Origin: Arthrobacter burdickii
Lineage (GTDB): Bacteria > Actinomycetota > Actinomycetes > Actinomycetales > Micrococcaceae
DNA: 64,000 bases
Direction: 5' to 3'
Assembly (NCBI RefSeq): GCF_030433645.1
Contig: NZ_JAROCG010000001.1
Span: 2,294,001-2,358,000, forward strand
This document shows, in pieces, positions 46,033-54,749 of this stretch. The notes below the pieces were generated by a model that saw nothing but the letters and a program-made list of their open reading frames with translations, searched no databases and was not told the origin of the DNA. Numbering within the stretch: position 1 is the first letter of the stretch; every line of letters starts with the position of its first letter. The position numbers and the translations under genes are program-made.

Positions 46033-47541
46033 TCAGACGGTTGCAGCTACCGCCGCGTCCGCGTCGGCGGCGGGGTAGGTGGGTGGGTGGACGGCGGCCA
46101 TTTCCTCCATGACGCGGACGACCTGGCAGCTGTAGCCAAATTCGTTGTCGTACCAGATGTAGAGGACGAGGTAGGTGTCCTCGGCGATGGTGGCGAGGCC
46201 GTCGACGATGCCGGCCCGGCGGGAGCCGACGAAGTCGGTGGAGACGACTTCTGGGCTGTCGATGTAGTCGACCTGCTTGCGCATGCCCGAGTGCAGGGAC
46301 ATCTCCCGGAGGTAGGTGTTGACCTCCTCCTTCGTGGTGGCGTGCTCGAGGGTGAGGTTCAGGATCGCGATGGACACATCCGGGGTGGGCACGCGGATGG
46401 AGCTGCCGGTGAGCTTGCCCGCCAGTTCGGGCAGGGCCTTGGCGACGGCGGTGGCCGCGCCGGTCTCGGTGAGGACCATGTTCAGGGCCGCGGAGCGGCC
46501 CCTCCGGTCGCCCCGATGGAAGTTGTCGATGAGGTTCTGGTCGTTGGTGAAGGAGTGCACGGTCTCGACGTGGCCGTGGACCACGCCGTAGCGGTCGTTG
46601 ATGGCTTTCAGGACCGGGGTGATGGCGTTGGTGGTGCAGGACGCGGCGGTGATGATCCGGTCGGAGTCTTCGATGGTTGCGTGGTTGATGCCGTGCACGA
46701 TGTTCTTCAGCGCGCCTTTGCCCGGTGCGGTGAGCAGGACCTTGGCGACGCCGGTGCTCTTGAGGTGCTGGGAGAGGCCGGCCTCGTCGCGCCAGCGGCC
46801 GGTGTTGTCCACGACGAGGGCGTCGGTGATGCCGTAGGCGGTGTAGTCGATGCTGGCGGGGTCGTCGGAGTAGATGACCTGGATGCGGGTGCCGTTGGCG
46901 GTGATCGTGTTCGTGTCCTCGTCGACCTGGATGGTGCCGTCGAAGGAGCCGTGCACGGAGTCGCGGCGCAGCAGGCTGGCGCGTTTGGTGAGGTCGTTGG
47001 CGGAGCCGCGGCGCACGACGACGGCGCGCAGCCGCAGGCCGTGGCCGCCGCCTGCCTTTTCGATGAGCAGGCGGGCCACGAGGCGTCCGATGCGCCCGAA
47101 GCCGTAGAGGACGACGTCGGTGCTGGTGCGCTCGTCGGCTCCGCCCTGGCCGACGATGTCGGCGAGTTCGGTGCGCAGGAACTCCTCCAGGCTCTGTCCC
47201 GTGCCGGCGGTGGAGACGCGGTCGTAGGCGAGGCGGAGCCGGCCGACGTCGATGGCCGCGGCGCCGAGGTCCAGGTCGGCGAGGATCGCGAGGATGGGGG
47301 CGGTGTCCTCGAGTCGGAGTTCCTCGGTGGTGATGCGCCGGGCGAAGCGGTGCGCCTTGAGGATGTTCATGGTGGATTTGTTGATGAGGCTGCGTCCGTG
47401 GATGCTCGTGACCACGTTGTTGTTGCGGTACAGGTGCCCGATCAGCGGGATCATGGCCTCGGCGAGTGCCTCGCGTTCGAGCCAGGTGTCGTGGGTTTCG
47501 GCGCCGGTTTCGGCGGGGCTCTCGGTCCGGTGCTGCTGCAA
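46033..47541 (-). CDS. gap: Long-form glyceraldehyde-3-phosphate dehydrogenase (GapB-like)
   Basis: This GAPDH carries about 130 extra residues before the Rossmann motif VVLYGFGRIGRLVAR, the arrangement of the long actinobacterial GapB-type enzymes that I recall as gluconeogenic or NADP-linked. The catalytic Cys is in AASCTTNAI, and the C-terminal WYDNEFGYS motif is intact. From TTG 47541 (AAGGGA upstream) it is 502 aa, close to family length. ATG 47643, with a good GAGG upstream, would add 34 unusual residues, so the start is uncertain. It is convergent with clpX. Confidence 0.88.
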   Translation of the reverse strand: MQQHRTESPAETGAETHDTWLEREALAEAMIPLIGHLYRNNNVVTSIHGRSLINKSTMNILKAHRFARRITTEELRLEDTAPILAILADLDLGAAAIDVGRLRLAYDRVSTAGTGQSLEEFLRTELADIVGQGGADERTSTDVVLYGFGRIGRLVARLLIEKAGGGHGLRLRAVVVRRGSANDLTKRASLLRRDSVHGSFDGTIQVDEDTNTITANGTRIQVIYSDDPASIDYTAYGITDALVVDNTGRWRDEAGLSQHLKSTGVAKVLLTAPGKGALKNIVHGINHATIEDSDRIITAASCTTNAITPVLKAINDRYGVVHGHVETVHSFTNDQNLIDNFHRGDRRGRSAALNMVLTETGAATAVAKALPELAGKLTGSSIRVPTPDVSIAILNLTLEHATTKEEVNTYLREMSLHSGMRKQVDYIDSPEVVSTDFVGSRRAGIVDGLATIAEDTYLVLYIWYDNEFGYSCQVVRVMEEMAAVHPPTYPAADADAAVAATV

Positions 47542-47761
47542 AACGCGTCCCTTACTGCGCCGGGGTGCCCGGCGCGAACTCATCCAGCCAGATGGCGACG
47601 CAGGAGTAGCGCCAGGCATCTTCGACCGGTCGTGTCCTTTCATTAGACCGCCTCGCGGCGCACGGCACCAACTCGGACGGAATTCGGACGGAATAGGGAG
47701 GAGGTATGGCGGGTTGCACCGGAAAAGGCCCCGGCCTCACCAACCCCAGAAGGAGTCCCGT

Positions 47762-48379
47762 ATGAGCGAGTCCACGACCACCCAGAAAGCCGATTTCTGG
47801 TTCGACCCCCTGTGCCCCTTCGCCTGGATCACCTCGCGCTGGATCGGCGAGGTGGAGCAGGTCCGGAACATCTCGGTGGACTGGCACGTCATGAGCCTGT
47901 CCGTCCTGAACGAGGGACGCGACCTGCCGGAGGAGTACAAGGCACTGATGCTGCAGGGGTGGGGCCCGGTCCGGGTCGTCATCGCCGCAGCGCACCTGCA
48001 CGGGGACGAGTACGTCAAGAAGCTGTACGACGCGATGGGGACCCGCATCCACATCGGCCAGAACAAGGACTTCGACGTCGTCATCAGCGAGTCGCTCGAG
48101 GAAGTGGGACTGCCCGCCGACCTCGCGAAGTTCGCGCACTCCGAGGAGTACGACGAGAAGCTCCGGGCCTCCCACAAGGACGGGATCGACCGCGTGGGTG
48201 ACGAGGTCGGCACCCCGGTCGTCGCCTTCAACGGCACGGCCTTCTTCGGGCCCGTCCTCACGAGGATCCCGCGCGGTGAGGAGGCCGGCCGTATCTTCGA
48301 CGGCGCCGTGCTGATGTCGGAGTTCCCCGAGTTCTTCGAGCTCAAGCGCTCCCGCACCGAGCGCCCGAAGTTCGACTAG
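47762..48379 (+). CDS. DsbA-like mycothiol-dependent reductase, Rv2466c family
   Basis: The 205-aa thioredoxin-fold protein begins FWFDPLCPFAWITSRW, close to M. tuberculosis Rv2466c, a mycothiol-dependent (nitro)reductase. In Rv2466c, from memory, the motif is CPWC. Here it is CPFA, so the resolving Cys is replaced and the enzyme would be monothiol. The cis-Pro loop GTPVVAF and the FFGPVLTRIPRGEEAG segment are conserved. ATG 47762 was chosen at the point where family similarity begins, with AGAAGGAG upstream. It lies near pepN and rpiB, as in mycobacteria, though here separated by tig-clp. Confidence 0.9.
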   Translation: MSESTTTQKADFWFDPLCPFAWITSRWIGEVEQVRNISVDWHVMSLSVLNEGRDLPEEYKALMLQGWGPVRVVIAAAHLHGDEYVKKLYDAMGTRIHIGQNKDFDVVISESLEEVGLPADLAKFAHSEEYDEKLRASHKDGIDRVGDEVGTPVVAFNGTAFFGPVLTRIPRGEEAGRIFDGAVLMSEFPEFFELKRSRTERPKFD

Positions 48380-48389
48380 GGCTGCCGGA

Positions 48390-48431
48390 GACAGGAGGGG
48401 ACCCACCCTGCAGGGTGGGTCCCCTCCTGTC
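48390..48431. terminator. Bidirectional terminator, perfect 42-bp palindrome
   Basis: Arms 48390-48410 and 48411-48431 are exact complements with CTGCAG at the centre. It serves the DsbA-like gene and convergent valS. Confidence 0.85.
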
Positions 48432-48442
48432 TGCGCGAGCGA

Positions 48443-51067
48443 CTACTCGGCGGGCTGGGGAACCAGCTCGACGTCGGAGACGGCCAGGGGGCCGTTGCCT
48501 TCCGCGAGCTGGAGGTCCCTGGCGTTGCCGGCGGCGAGGAGGTCGGCCAGGCCCGCCCGGACCTGCTCCACCTGTGCGGCGGGCGCCGTCACGACGGCGG
48601 TCTCGACCTCGGTGCGCTGCTTGACCTTCGCCTCGGACTTGGCCTTGCGGATGCCGCCGAGCGCGAGCGCGACGGACGTGAGCACCTCGGTGTCGGAGGT
48701 CTCCGGCAGGGCGTCGAGCGTGTCGGCGCTCGGCCATGCCGCCTGGTGGACCGAACCGGAGCGCCACCAGCTCCAGACCTCTTCCGTGGCGAACGGCAGG
48801 AACGGCGCGAACAGGCGCAGCAGGGCGTCGAGCGTCGTGGCCAGGGCGGTCTGCACCGACTGCGTCCCGGCGTCGCCGGCATCACCGTAGGCGCGGTCCT
48901 TGACCAGCTCCACGTAGTCGTCCGTGAAGGTCCAGAAGAAGGACTCGCTCAGCTGGAGCGCCCTCGCGTAGTCGTACTTCTCGAAGGCGGCCGTCGCCTG
49001 CTCCGTCACCGACCGCAGCTGCGCCAGCAGGGAGGTGTCCAGGGCGTTCGTGACGCGTGCGAGCGAGCCTTCGCCGATCGACGCCTCCGTGACGCCCAGG
49101 TTGAGGACGAACTTGGACGCGTTCAGCAGCTTGATGGCGAGGCGACGGCCGATCTTCATCTGGTTCACCTCGTACGCGGTATCCGCGCCGAGCTTCGCCG
49201 AGGCCGCCCAGTAGCGCACGGCGTCGGCACCGAACTGCTCCAGGACGTCCGTGGGAACGACCACGTTGCCCTTGGACTTCGACATCTTCTTGCGGTCCGG
49301 GTCGAGGATCCAGCCGGAGAGCGCGGCGTGCTTCCACGGCACGGAATCCTGCAGCGCGTCCGCCCGCACCGCGGTGGAGAACAGCCACGTCCGGATGATG
49401 TCGTGGCCCTGCGGACGGAGGTCGAAGGGGAAGACCTTCCCGAACAGGTCCTCGTCGCGCGCCCAGCCACCGACGATCTGGGGTGTGAGGGACGACGTCG
49501 CCCAGGTGTCCAGCACGTCGCTGTCCCCGATGAAGCCGCCCGGCTGATCGCGGGCGGACTCCTCGAAGCCGGGTGCCGGATCCGCCGCCGGATCGACCGG
49601 CAGCGACTCGAGCGCGGGCAGGATCGGGTCGTCGTACTCCGGTTCGCCGTCGGCGTCGAGTCGGTACCAGACGGGCACGGGCACACCGAAGAAGCGCTGG
49701 CGCGAGACGAGCCAGTCGCCGTTGAGACCCTCGATCCAGTTCTCGTAGCGGGAGCGCATGAAGGACGGGTGGAAGTCGATGTCGCGGCCGCGCTGGATCA
49801 GGGCGTCCCGCTTCCCGGCGTCGCGTCCACCGTTCCGGATGTACCACTGGCGGCTGGTGACCACCTCGAGGGGCTTGTCGCCCTTCTCGTAGAAGTTGAC
49901 CGGGTGCAGGATCTTCTTCGGTTCGCCGTCGAGGTCCCCGCTCTCGCGGAGCAGAGCGACGACGGCCTCCTTGGCGCTGAAGATCGTCTTGCCGGCCACC
50001 TGCGCGTAGTTCCCGCGGGCGCGCTCCGTCGTGATCCAGTCCGGCGTCTCCGAACGGATACGCCCGTCGCGGCCGACGACGGCGCGCGTCGGCAGCTGAA
50101 GCTCGCGCCACCAGGTGACGTCCGTCAGGTCACCGAAGGTGCAGATCATCGCGATGCCGCTGCCCTTGTCGGGCTTGGCCAGGGGGTGGGCCTTGATCTC
50201 GACCTCGACGTCGAACAGGGGCGAGAAGACGGTGGTGCCGAAGAGCGGCTTGTACCGCTCGTCGTCGGGGTGCGCCACGAGGGCGACGCACGCCGGCAGC
50301 AGCTCGGGCCGGGTCGTCTCGATGTGGATCTGCTCGCCGTTCGGCGCGGCGAACGCGATCCGGTGGTAGGCACCGGGCTGCTCGCGGTCCTCGAGCTCCG
50401 CCTGGGCGACGGCGGTGCGGAAGGTGACGTCCCAGAGGGTGGGGGCCTCGGCCAGGTAGGCGTCGCCGGCCTTGAGGTTCTCGAGGAAGGCGCGCTGCGA
50501 GACGGCACGGGACGTGTCGTCGATGGTCCGGTAGGTCAGGTCCCAGTCGACCGAGAGACCGAGCGTGCTGAAGAGGTTCTCGAAGACCTTCTCGTCCTCG
50601 ACGGCCAGCTCTTCGCAGAGCTCGATGAAGTTGCGGCGCGACACGGCGTCGAAGTCGCGCTGGTTCTTCGCGGGCTCTGCCGGCGGCCGGTAGTCGGCGT
50701 CGTAGGGGACCGAGGGGTCGCAGCGGACGCCGTAGTAGTTCTGGACGCGGCGCTCGGTCGGCAGCCCGTTGTCGTCCCATCCCATGGGGTAGAAGACGTT
50801 GGCGCCGCGCATGCGCTTGAAGCGCGCCATGACGTCGGTCTGGGTGTAGGAGAACATGTGTCCGACGTGGAGGGACCCCGACGCCGTCGGCGGAGGGGTG
50901 TCGATCGAGTAGACGTGCTCGCGCGTGGTGTCGCGGTCGAAGGCGTAGGTGCCGTCCTCGCGCCACTGCCGGGAGAGCCTCTCTTCGAGGCCCTCGAGGG
51001 CGGGCTTGTCGGGAACGGAAACGGGCTGGGGGGAGGGCGTGTCTGTGCCCTGGGTCGTATCGGCCAT
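48443..51067 (-). CDS. valS: valine--tRNA ligase
   Basis: This class Ia synthetase is 874 aa. The HIGH element is HVGH in SGSLHVGHMF near residue 53, and KMSKS is in KKMSKSKGN near residue 590. The editing domain lies between them and includes the ETTRPELLPACVALVAHP segment. The protein ends soon after the anticodon-binding domain. It has no long coiled-coil C-terminus, although a short Glu/Lys-rich segment (RKAKSEAKVKQRTEVE) is present. AACAAT ends 6 bases before ATG 51067, compatible with leaderless initiation. It follows the SulP gene by 53 bp. Confidence 0.95.
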   Translation of the reverse strand: MADTTQGTDTPSPQPVSVPDKPALEGLEERLSRQWREDGTYAFDRDTTREHVYSIDTPPPTASGSLHVGHMFSYTQTDVMARFKRMRGANVFYPMGWDDNGLPTERRVQNYYGVRCDPSVPYDADYRPPAEPAKNQRDFDAVSRRNFIELCEELAVEDEKVFENLFSTLGLSVDWDLTYRTIDDTSRAVSQRAFLENLKAGDAYLAEAPTLWDVTFRTAVAQAELEDREQPGAYHRIAFAAPNGEQIHIETTRPELLPACVALVAHPDDERYKPLFGTTVFSPLFDVEVEIKAHPLAKPDKGSGIAMICTFGDLTDVTWWRELQLPTRAVVGRDGRIRSETPDWITTERARGNYAQVAGKTIFSAKEAVVALLRESGDLDGEPKKILHPVNFYEKGDKPLEVVTSRQWYIRNGGRDAGKRDALIQRGRDIDFHPSFMRSRYENWIEGLNGDWLVSRQRFFGVPVPVWYRLDADGEPEYDDPILPALESLPVDPAADPAPGFEESARDQPGGFIGDSDVLDTWATSSLTPQIVGGWARDEDLFGKVFPFDLRPQGHDIIRTWLFSTAVRADALQDSVPWKHAALSGWILDPDRKKMSKSKGNVVVPTDVLEQFGADAVRYWAASAKLGADTAYEVNQMKIGRRLAIKLLNASKFVLNLGVTEASIGEGSLARVTNALDTSLLAQLRSVTEQATAAFEKYDYARALQLSESFFWTFTDDYVELVKDRAYGDAGDAGTQSVQTALATTLDALLRLFAPFLPFATEEVWSWWRSGSVHQAAWPSADTLDALPETSDTEVLTSVALALGGIRKAKSEAKVKQRTEVETAVVTAPAAQVEQVRAGLADLLAAGNARDLQLAEGNGPLAVSDVELVPQPAE

Positions 51068-51120
51068 AGGTCCATTGTTCCCTACGGCGGGTGGCCCGGG
51101 GTCCGTCCGGTGCTCCGGGC

Positions 51121-52647
51121 TCAGGAGCCGGCGCCGAGCTGGCCGCGCAGCCGGTCGCGCATGGACGCGGACGCCTCGTTGAGGCCGACGACGTCCACCT
51201 CCGTGCCGTGCGCCCGGTACTTCTCGGAGATGGCATCGAGGGCGGCGATGGTCGAGGCGTCCCAGAGATGCGATCGGTGCAGGTCGATGGTGACCCGGCG
51301 GGGATCGCGCGCGTAGTCGAACTGGGTGTAGAGGTCGTTGGACGACGCGAAGAAGAGTTCGCCGTCGACCGCGTAGGTTACGTGCGCTTCCCCGTCGCGG
51401 GTGTCCTCCCGGCGCGTCACCGTGACGAAGTGCGCAACGCGGCGTGCGAAGGCCACCATCGCGACGAGGACGCCGACGCCGACGCCGATCGCGAGGTTGT
51501 GCGTCCAGACCGTCCCGACCACGGTGGCCAGCATGACCAGGGTCTCGCTCTTCGGCATGCGCCTGAGCGTGGAGGGCCGGATGCTGTGCCAGTCGAACGT
51601 CGCGATCGAGACGAAGATCATGACGGCGACCAGCGCAGCCATCGGGATCAGCGCCACGATGTCGCCGAGTGCGACGACGAGGATGAGCAGGAAGACCCCG
51701 GCGAGGAAGGTCGAGATCCGCGTGCGTGCGCCCGAGGCCTTCACATTGATCATGGTCTGGCCGATCATCGCGCACCCGCCCATGCCGCCGAAGAAGCCCG
51801 TGATGATGTTCGCGACGCCCTGGCCCCACGACTCGCGGGTCTTGTCGGAGCGGGTGTCCGTGATGTCGTCGACGAGCTTGGCGGTCATCAGCGATTCCAG
51901 GAGTCCGACGGCGGCGAGGGCGAGGGAGAACGGCGCGATGATCCGCAGGGTCTCGAGGTCCAGCGGCACGTCGGGGAAGAACAGCGAGGGCAGGCTGTCC
52001 GGCAGGTCGCCCTTGTCCCCGACAGTCGGGACGGCGGCGTGCGCGAGGACGGCGGCGATGGTCAGCACCACGATGGCCACCAGGGGCGCAGGCACGGCCC
52101 GGGTGACGCGGGGCAGGCCGAAGACCAGCAGCAGGCCGACGGCGGTCATCGGGTAGACGAGGAACGGGACGCCGAGGAGTTCGGGGACCTGGGACAGGAA
52201 GATGAGGATGGCCAGGGCGTTGACGAAGCCCACCATCACCGAGCGCGGGATGAACCGCATGAGCCGTGCCACGCCGGTGAGTCCCAAGACGACCTGGAAC
52301 ACTCCGCCGAGGATGACCGCGGCGAGGAAGTAGTCCAGTCCGTGGCTGGCGACCAGGGGTGCGACCACCAGGGCCACGGCACCGGTGGCGGCGGAGATCA
52401 TGGCGGGCCTGCCGCCGAGGAACGCGATCGACACCGCCATAGTGAAGGATGCAAAGAGTCCGAGCCGTGGATCGACGCCGGCGATGATCGAGAACGCGAT
52501 GGCTTCGGGAATCAGCGCGAGCGCGACGACGAGACCGGCGAGCACCTCGGTCTTCAGGAGTCTCGGCGTGCGCAGCGCCGTCCGCACCGACTGGCGGTCG
52601 ACGGGCGACAGGGGAGCGTCGGTCGTCGAGGGGCCTGGAGCGGTCAT
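51121..52647 (-). CDS. SulP family anion permease with STAS domain
   Basis: The 508-aa protein has about 10-12 membrane helices with the SulP signature near the N-terminus (VALALIPEAIAFSIIAGVDP) and a C-terminal STAS domain (about residues 400-508, IDLHRSHLWDASTIAALD). SulP proteins carry sulfate, bicarbonate or other anions; the substrate is open here. ATG 52647 has GGAAGA upstream. Four 11-bp repeats lie just before it at 52689-52732. Confidence 0.92.
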   Translation of the reverse strand: MTAPGPSTTDAPLSPVDRQSVRTALRTPRLLKTEVLAGLVVALALIPEAIAFSIIAGVDPRLGLFASFTMAVSIAFLGGRPAMISAATGAVALVVAPLVASHGLDYFLAAVILGGVFQVVLGLTGVARLMRFIPRSVMVGFVNALAILIFLSQVPELLGVPFLVYPMTAVGLLLVFGLPRVTRAVPAPLVAIVVLTIAAVLAHAAVPTVGDKGDLPDSLPSLFFPDVPLDLETLRIIAPFSLALAAVGLLESLMTAKLVDDITDTRSDKTRESWGQGVANIITGFFGGMGGCAMIGQTMINVKASGARTRISTFLAGVFLLILVVALGDIVALIPMAALVAVMIFVSIATFDWHSIRPSTLRRMPKSETLVMLATVVGTVWTHNLAIGVGVGVLVAMVAFARRVAHFVTVTRREDTRDGEAHVTYAVDGELFFASSNDLYTQFDYARDPRRVTIDLHRSHLWDASTIAALDAISEKYRAHGTEVDVVGLNEASASMRDRLRGQLGAGS

Positions 52648-52688
52648 GGTTCGTTTCTTCCTTCGGTGGTGGCGCGGAGCGCCTGCTG

Positions 52689-52732
52689 ATGCCGGGAACA
52701 TGCCGGGAACATGCCGGGAACATACTGGGGAC
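52689..52732. repeat. Four 11-bp iterons upstream of the SulP gene
   Basis: ATGCCGGGAAC is repeated three times exactly (52689-52721), followed by a degenerate ATACTGGGGAC. The array lies 42 bp before the SulP start, in its 5' UTR or promoter. The unit shares length and the ATGCCGG core with the 27544-27675 array. Confidence 0.88.
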
Positions 52733-52926
52733 GCGGGATGGGATGCGTGAGCGGACGCGTGACTGGACCCGGATGGCTTGCCCGGCGTCGTCACCGGGGC
52801 AGACAGGCGCTTTCAACGTTACCGGCGGACCGGCGGTGTATCGAACCGGCAGGCGGATTCCGGCCGCCCCGGGCAGTTCACGCTCCCTGGAAGCTGCGTC
52901 CCGCCGCGGCTCGCTACAGTGGCCCC

Positions 52927-53721
52927 ATGACTCCGACATCCCCCGCGCCGCTCGGCGCACCCGTCGTCCCCGCCCCTCCGGCCCTGCGCGCCGTCGTCAC
53001 CGGAGCCAGTTCCGGCATCGGCGCGGCGACCGTCCGTGCCCTGCGACGGAACGGCTGGGACGTCGTCGCGGCGGCGCGCCGCGTCGACCGTCTCGAGGCC
53101 CTCGCGGAGGAGACCGGCGCGACGGCCGTGGCCCTCGACGTCACGGACCAGGCGTCCGTCGACGCCTTCACCGCGGAGGTCACGGCCGCCGGTCCCGTCC
53201 ACGCCCTGGTGAACAACGCCGGCGGCGCCTTCGGGGCGGACCGCGTGGTGGACAGCGTCACCGAGGATTGGCAGTGGATGTACGACGTGAATGTGCTCGG
53301 GTCGATGCGGATGACGCGCGCCCTGCTGCCGGCGCTCCGGTCCGGCGGCCAGGGCAGCGTCCTGTTCCTGACCTCCACGGCTGCGCTCGCGGCCTACGAG
53401 GGCGGCGCGGGATATTGCGGCGTGAAAGCCGCCCAGGAGTCGATGGCGCGTTCGCTCCGCCTGGAGGAGGCGGAGAACAACATCCGGGTGATCGAGGTGT
53501 CGCCCGGCATGGTGCGCACCGAGGAGTTCTCCCTCAACCGCCTCGGCGGGGACCAGGGTGCCGCCGACAAGGTGTACGAGGGTGTGGACTACCCCCTGAC
53601 TGCGGACGACGTCGCCTCCGCGGTCGCCTTCACGCTGGATGCGCCGCACCACATGAACATCGACCAGCTCGTCCTGCGTCCGCTCGCGCAGGCCGCCAAC
53701 CACAAGGTGCTCCGGGGCTGA
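52927..53721 (+). CDS. Short-chain dehydrogenase/reductase
   Basis: The 264-aa SDR has the cofactor motif TGASSGIG near residue 25, NNAGG near residue 97, the active-site Ser in FLTSTAA and the YCGVK Tyr/Lys pair near residues 162-166. The basic residues after the first beta strand (AARRVDR) suggest NADP. The substrate is unknown. TACAGT ends 6 bases before ATG 52927, a leaderless candidate. The lipid kinase gene follows after 5 bp. Confidence 0.92.
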   Translation: MTPTSPAPLGAPVVPAPPALRAVVTGASSGIGAATVRALRRNGWDVVAAARRVDRLEALAEETGATAVALDVTDQASVDAFTAEVTAAGPVHALVNNAGGAFGADRVVDSVTEDWQWMYDVNVLGSMRMTRALLPALRSGGQGSVLFLTSTAALAAYEGGAGYCGVKAAQESMARSLRLEEAENNIRVIEVSPGMVRTEEFSLNRLGGDQGAADKVYEGVDYPLTADDVASAVAFTLDAPHHMNIDQLVLRPLAQAANHKVLRG

Positions 53722-53726
53722 TCCCC

Positions 53727-54701
53727 GTGCCCCGACAGAAGGGTCCTCGCCGCCCGGCCGCAGGCGCCGATCGGTGGCGCCCACGCCGGGAACCGCGAAC
53801 CCTTCCGGGGGCCGGGGGAGACGCCCTGCTCCTCGTTAGTCCGACGGCAGGCCGGGGACGGGCCCGGCGGCTCGCACCCCGCACGGCCGAAGCGCTCCGG
53901 CGCGCAGGGTTCACAGTCTCCACCGTTATGACCGGGAGTCTCCGCGAAGCCACGGAGCGGGCGCGCACGGCCGCTCCGGGGAGCGTCGTCGCTGCCCTGG
54001 GCGGTGACGGCTTCCTGGGTGCCGTCGCGGCCGGCGCCCGGGACTCCGGCGCCGTCCTCCTGCCCCTGGCCGGAGGCCGCGCCAACGACGCGGTGCGGCG
54101 CCTCGGCCTGCCGCTGAACCCCGTACGGGCCGTCAGGGCGCTCCCGCGCTACGAGGTCACGGCGATCGATCTGGGCCAGGTGAACGGTCGACCCTACCTG
54201 GGCGTCGCGCACGTCGGCTTCGATGCGCTCGCCAACGAGTACGGTAACGCGACCCGGGTCGCCCTGGGTCCGTTCGTCTATCTCTACGGCGGGCTGAAGG
54301 CGTTCCGGGCCTGGCGCGGCGTGACGTTCACGCTGTCCGTCGACGGGACGGAGCGGGTCTTTCCCGGCTGGTTCGTCGCTGTCGGGAACGGGGGACAGTA
54401 CGGCGGTGGACTGCGGATCTGCCCTCGGGCGAAGGTCGACGACGGACTGCTGGACGTGGTGTCCCTGGGCCGGTCGTCCTTCCTGACCGTCGTAGCCACC
54501 TTCCTCCTCTCGTACCGGGGGCGGCATCTCGGACGGCGCGGCATCGCGGCGGCGCGTGGTTCGAGCGTGAGGATCACGGCGGACGAACCCCTCAACGTGT
54601 ACGCGGACGGCGAGCTGGTGGGTCCGCTTCCAGCAGCCATGACGATCGCGCCCAGGGCGCTGAAGGTGCTGATGCCGGCGGATTCACCGGCCCTGCACTG
54701 A
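53727..54701 (+). CDS. Diacylglycerol kinase-like lipid kinase (DagK/YegS family)
   Basis: The 324-aa protein has a DAGKc domain: LLLVSPTAGRGRARRL near residue 35, the nucleotide motif AALGGDGFLGAV (usual GGDGT altered to GGDGF) and the PLAGGRANDAVRRLG segment. A basic disordered N-terminus of about 30 residues follows the GTG at 53727. It probably phosphorylates a membrane lipid or diacylglycerol; one branch of the family makes phosphatidic acid for glycolipid recycling. Its final codons lie in a 19-bp tandem duplication. Confidence 0.85.
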   Translation: MPRQKGPRRPAAGADRWRPRREPRTLPGAGGDALLLVSPTAGRGRARRLAPRTAEALRRAGFTVSTVMTGSLREATERARTAAPGSVVAALGGDGFLGAVAAGARDSGAVLLPLAGGRANDAVRRLGLPLNPVRAVRALPRYEVTAIDLGQVNGRPYLGVAHVGFDALANEYGNATRVALGPFVYLYGGLKAFRAWRGVTFTLSVDGTERVFPGWFVAVGNGGQYGGGLRICPRAKVDDGLLDVVSLGRSSFLTVVATFLLSYRGRHLGRRGIAAARGSSVRITADEPLNVYADGELVGPLPAAMTIAPRALKVLMPADSPALH

Positions 54702-54718
54702 TTCACCGGCCCTGCACT
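54681..54718. repeat. 19-bp tandem duplication at the lipid-kinase stop
   Basis: GATTCACCGGCCCTGCACT occurs twice without a gap (54681-54699 and 54700-54718). The TGA stop at 54699-54701 spans the junction, and a second CACTGA follows the second copy, showing a recent duplication of the 3' end. Confidence 0.92.
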
Positions 54719-54749
54719 GACGCGGCCCCCCGGAGGACGCCTGCAGCCT

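Noticed and set aside
47542-47643. ATG 47643 as the gap start
   Set aside because: Not excluded, since it has GAGG upstream, but the 34 extra residues look unlike the family and the TTG at 47541 gives the expected length.
46087-47646. A 519-codon plus-strand frame opposite gap
   Set aside because: Antisense of the GAPDH gene with a compositionally biased Val/Gly/Asp product and no motif.
48746-51316. An 856-codon plus-strand frame opposite valS
   Set aside because: Mirror of valS third-position GC bias; no recognisable domain.
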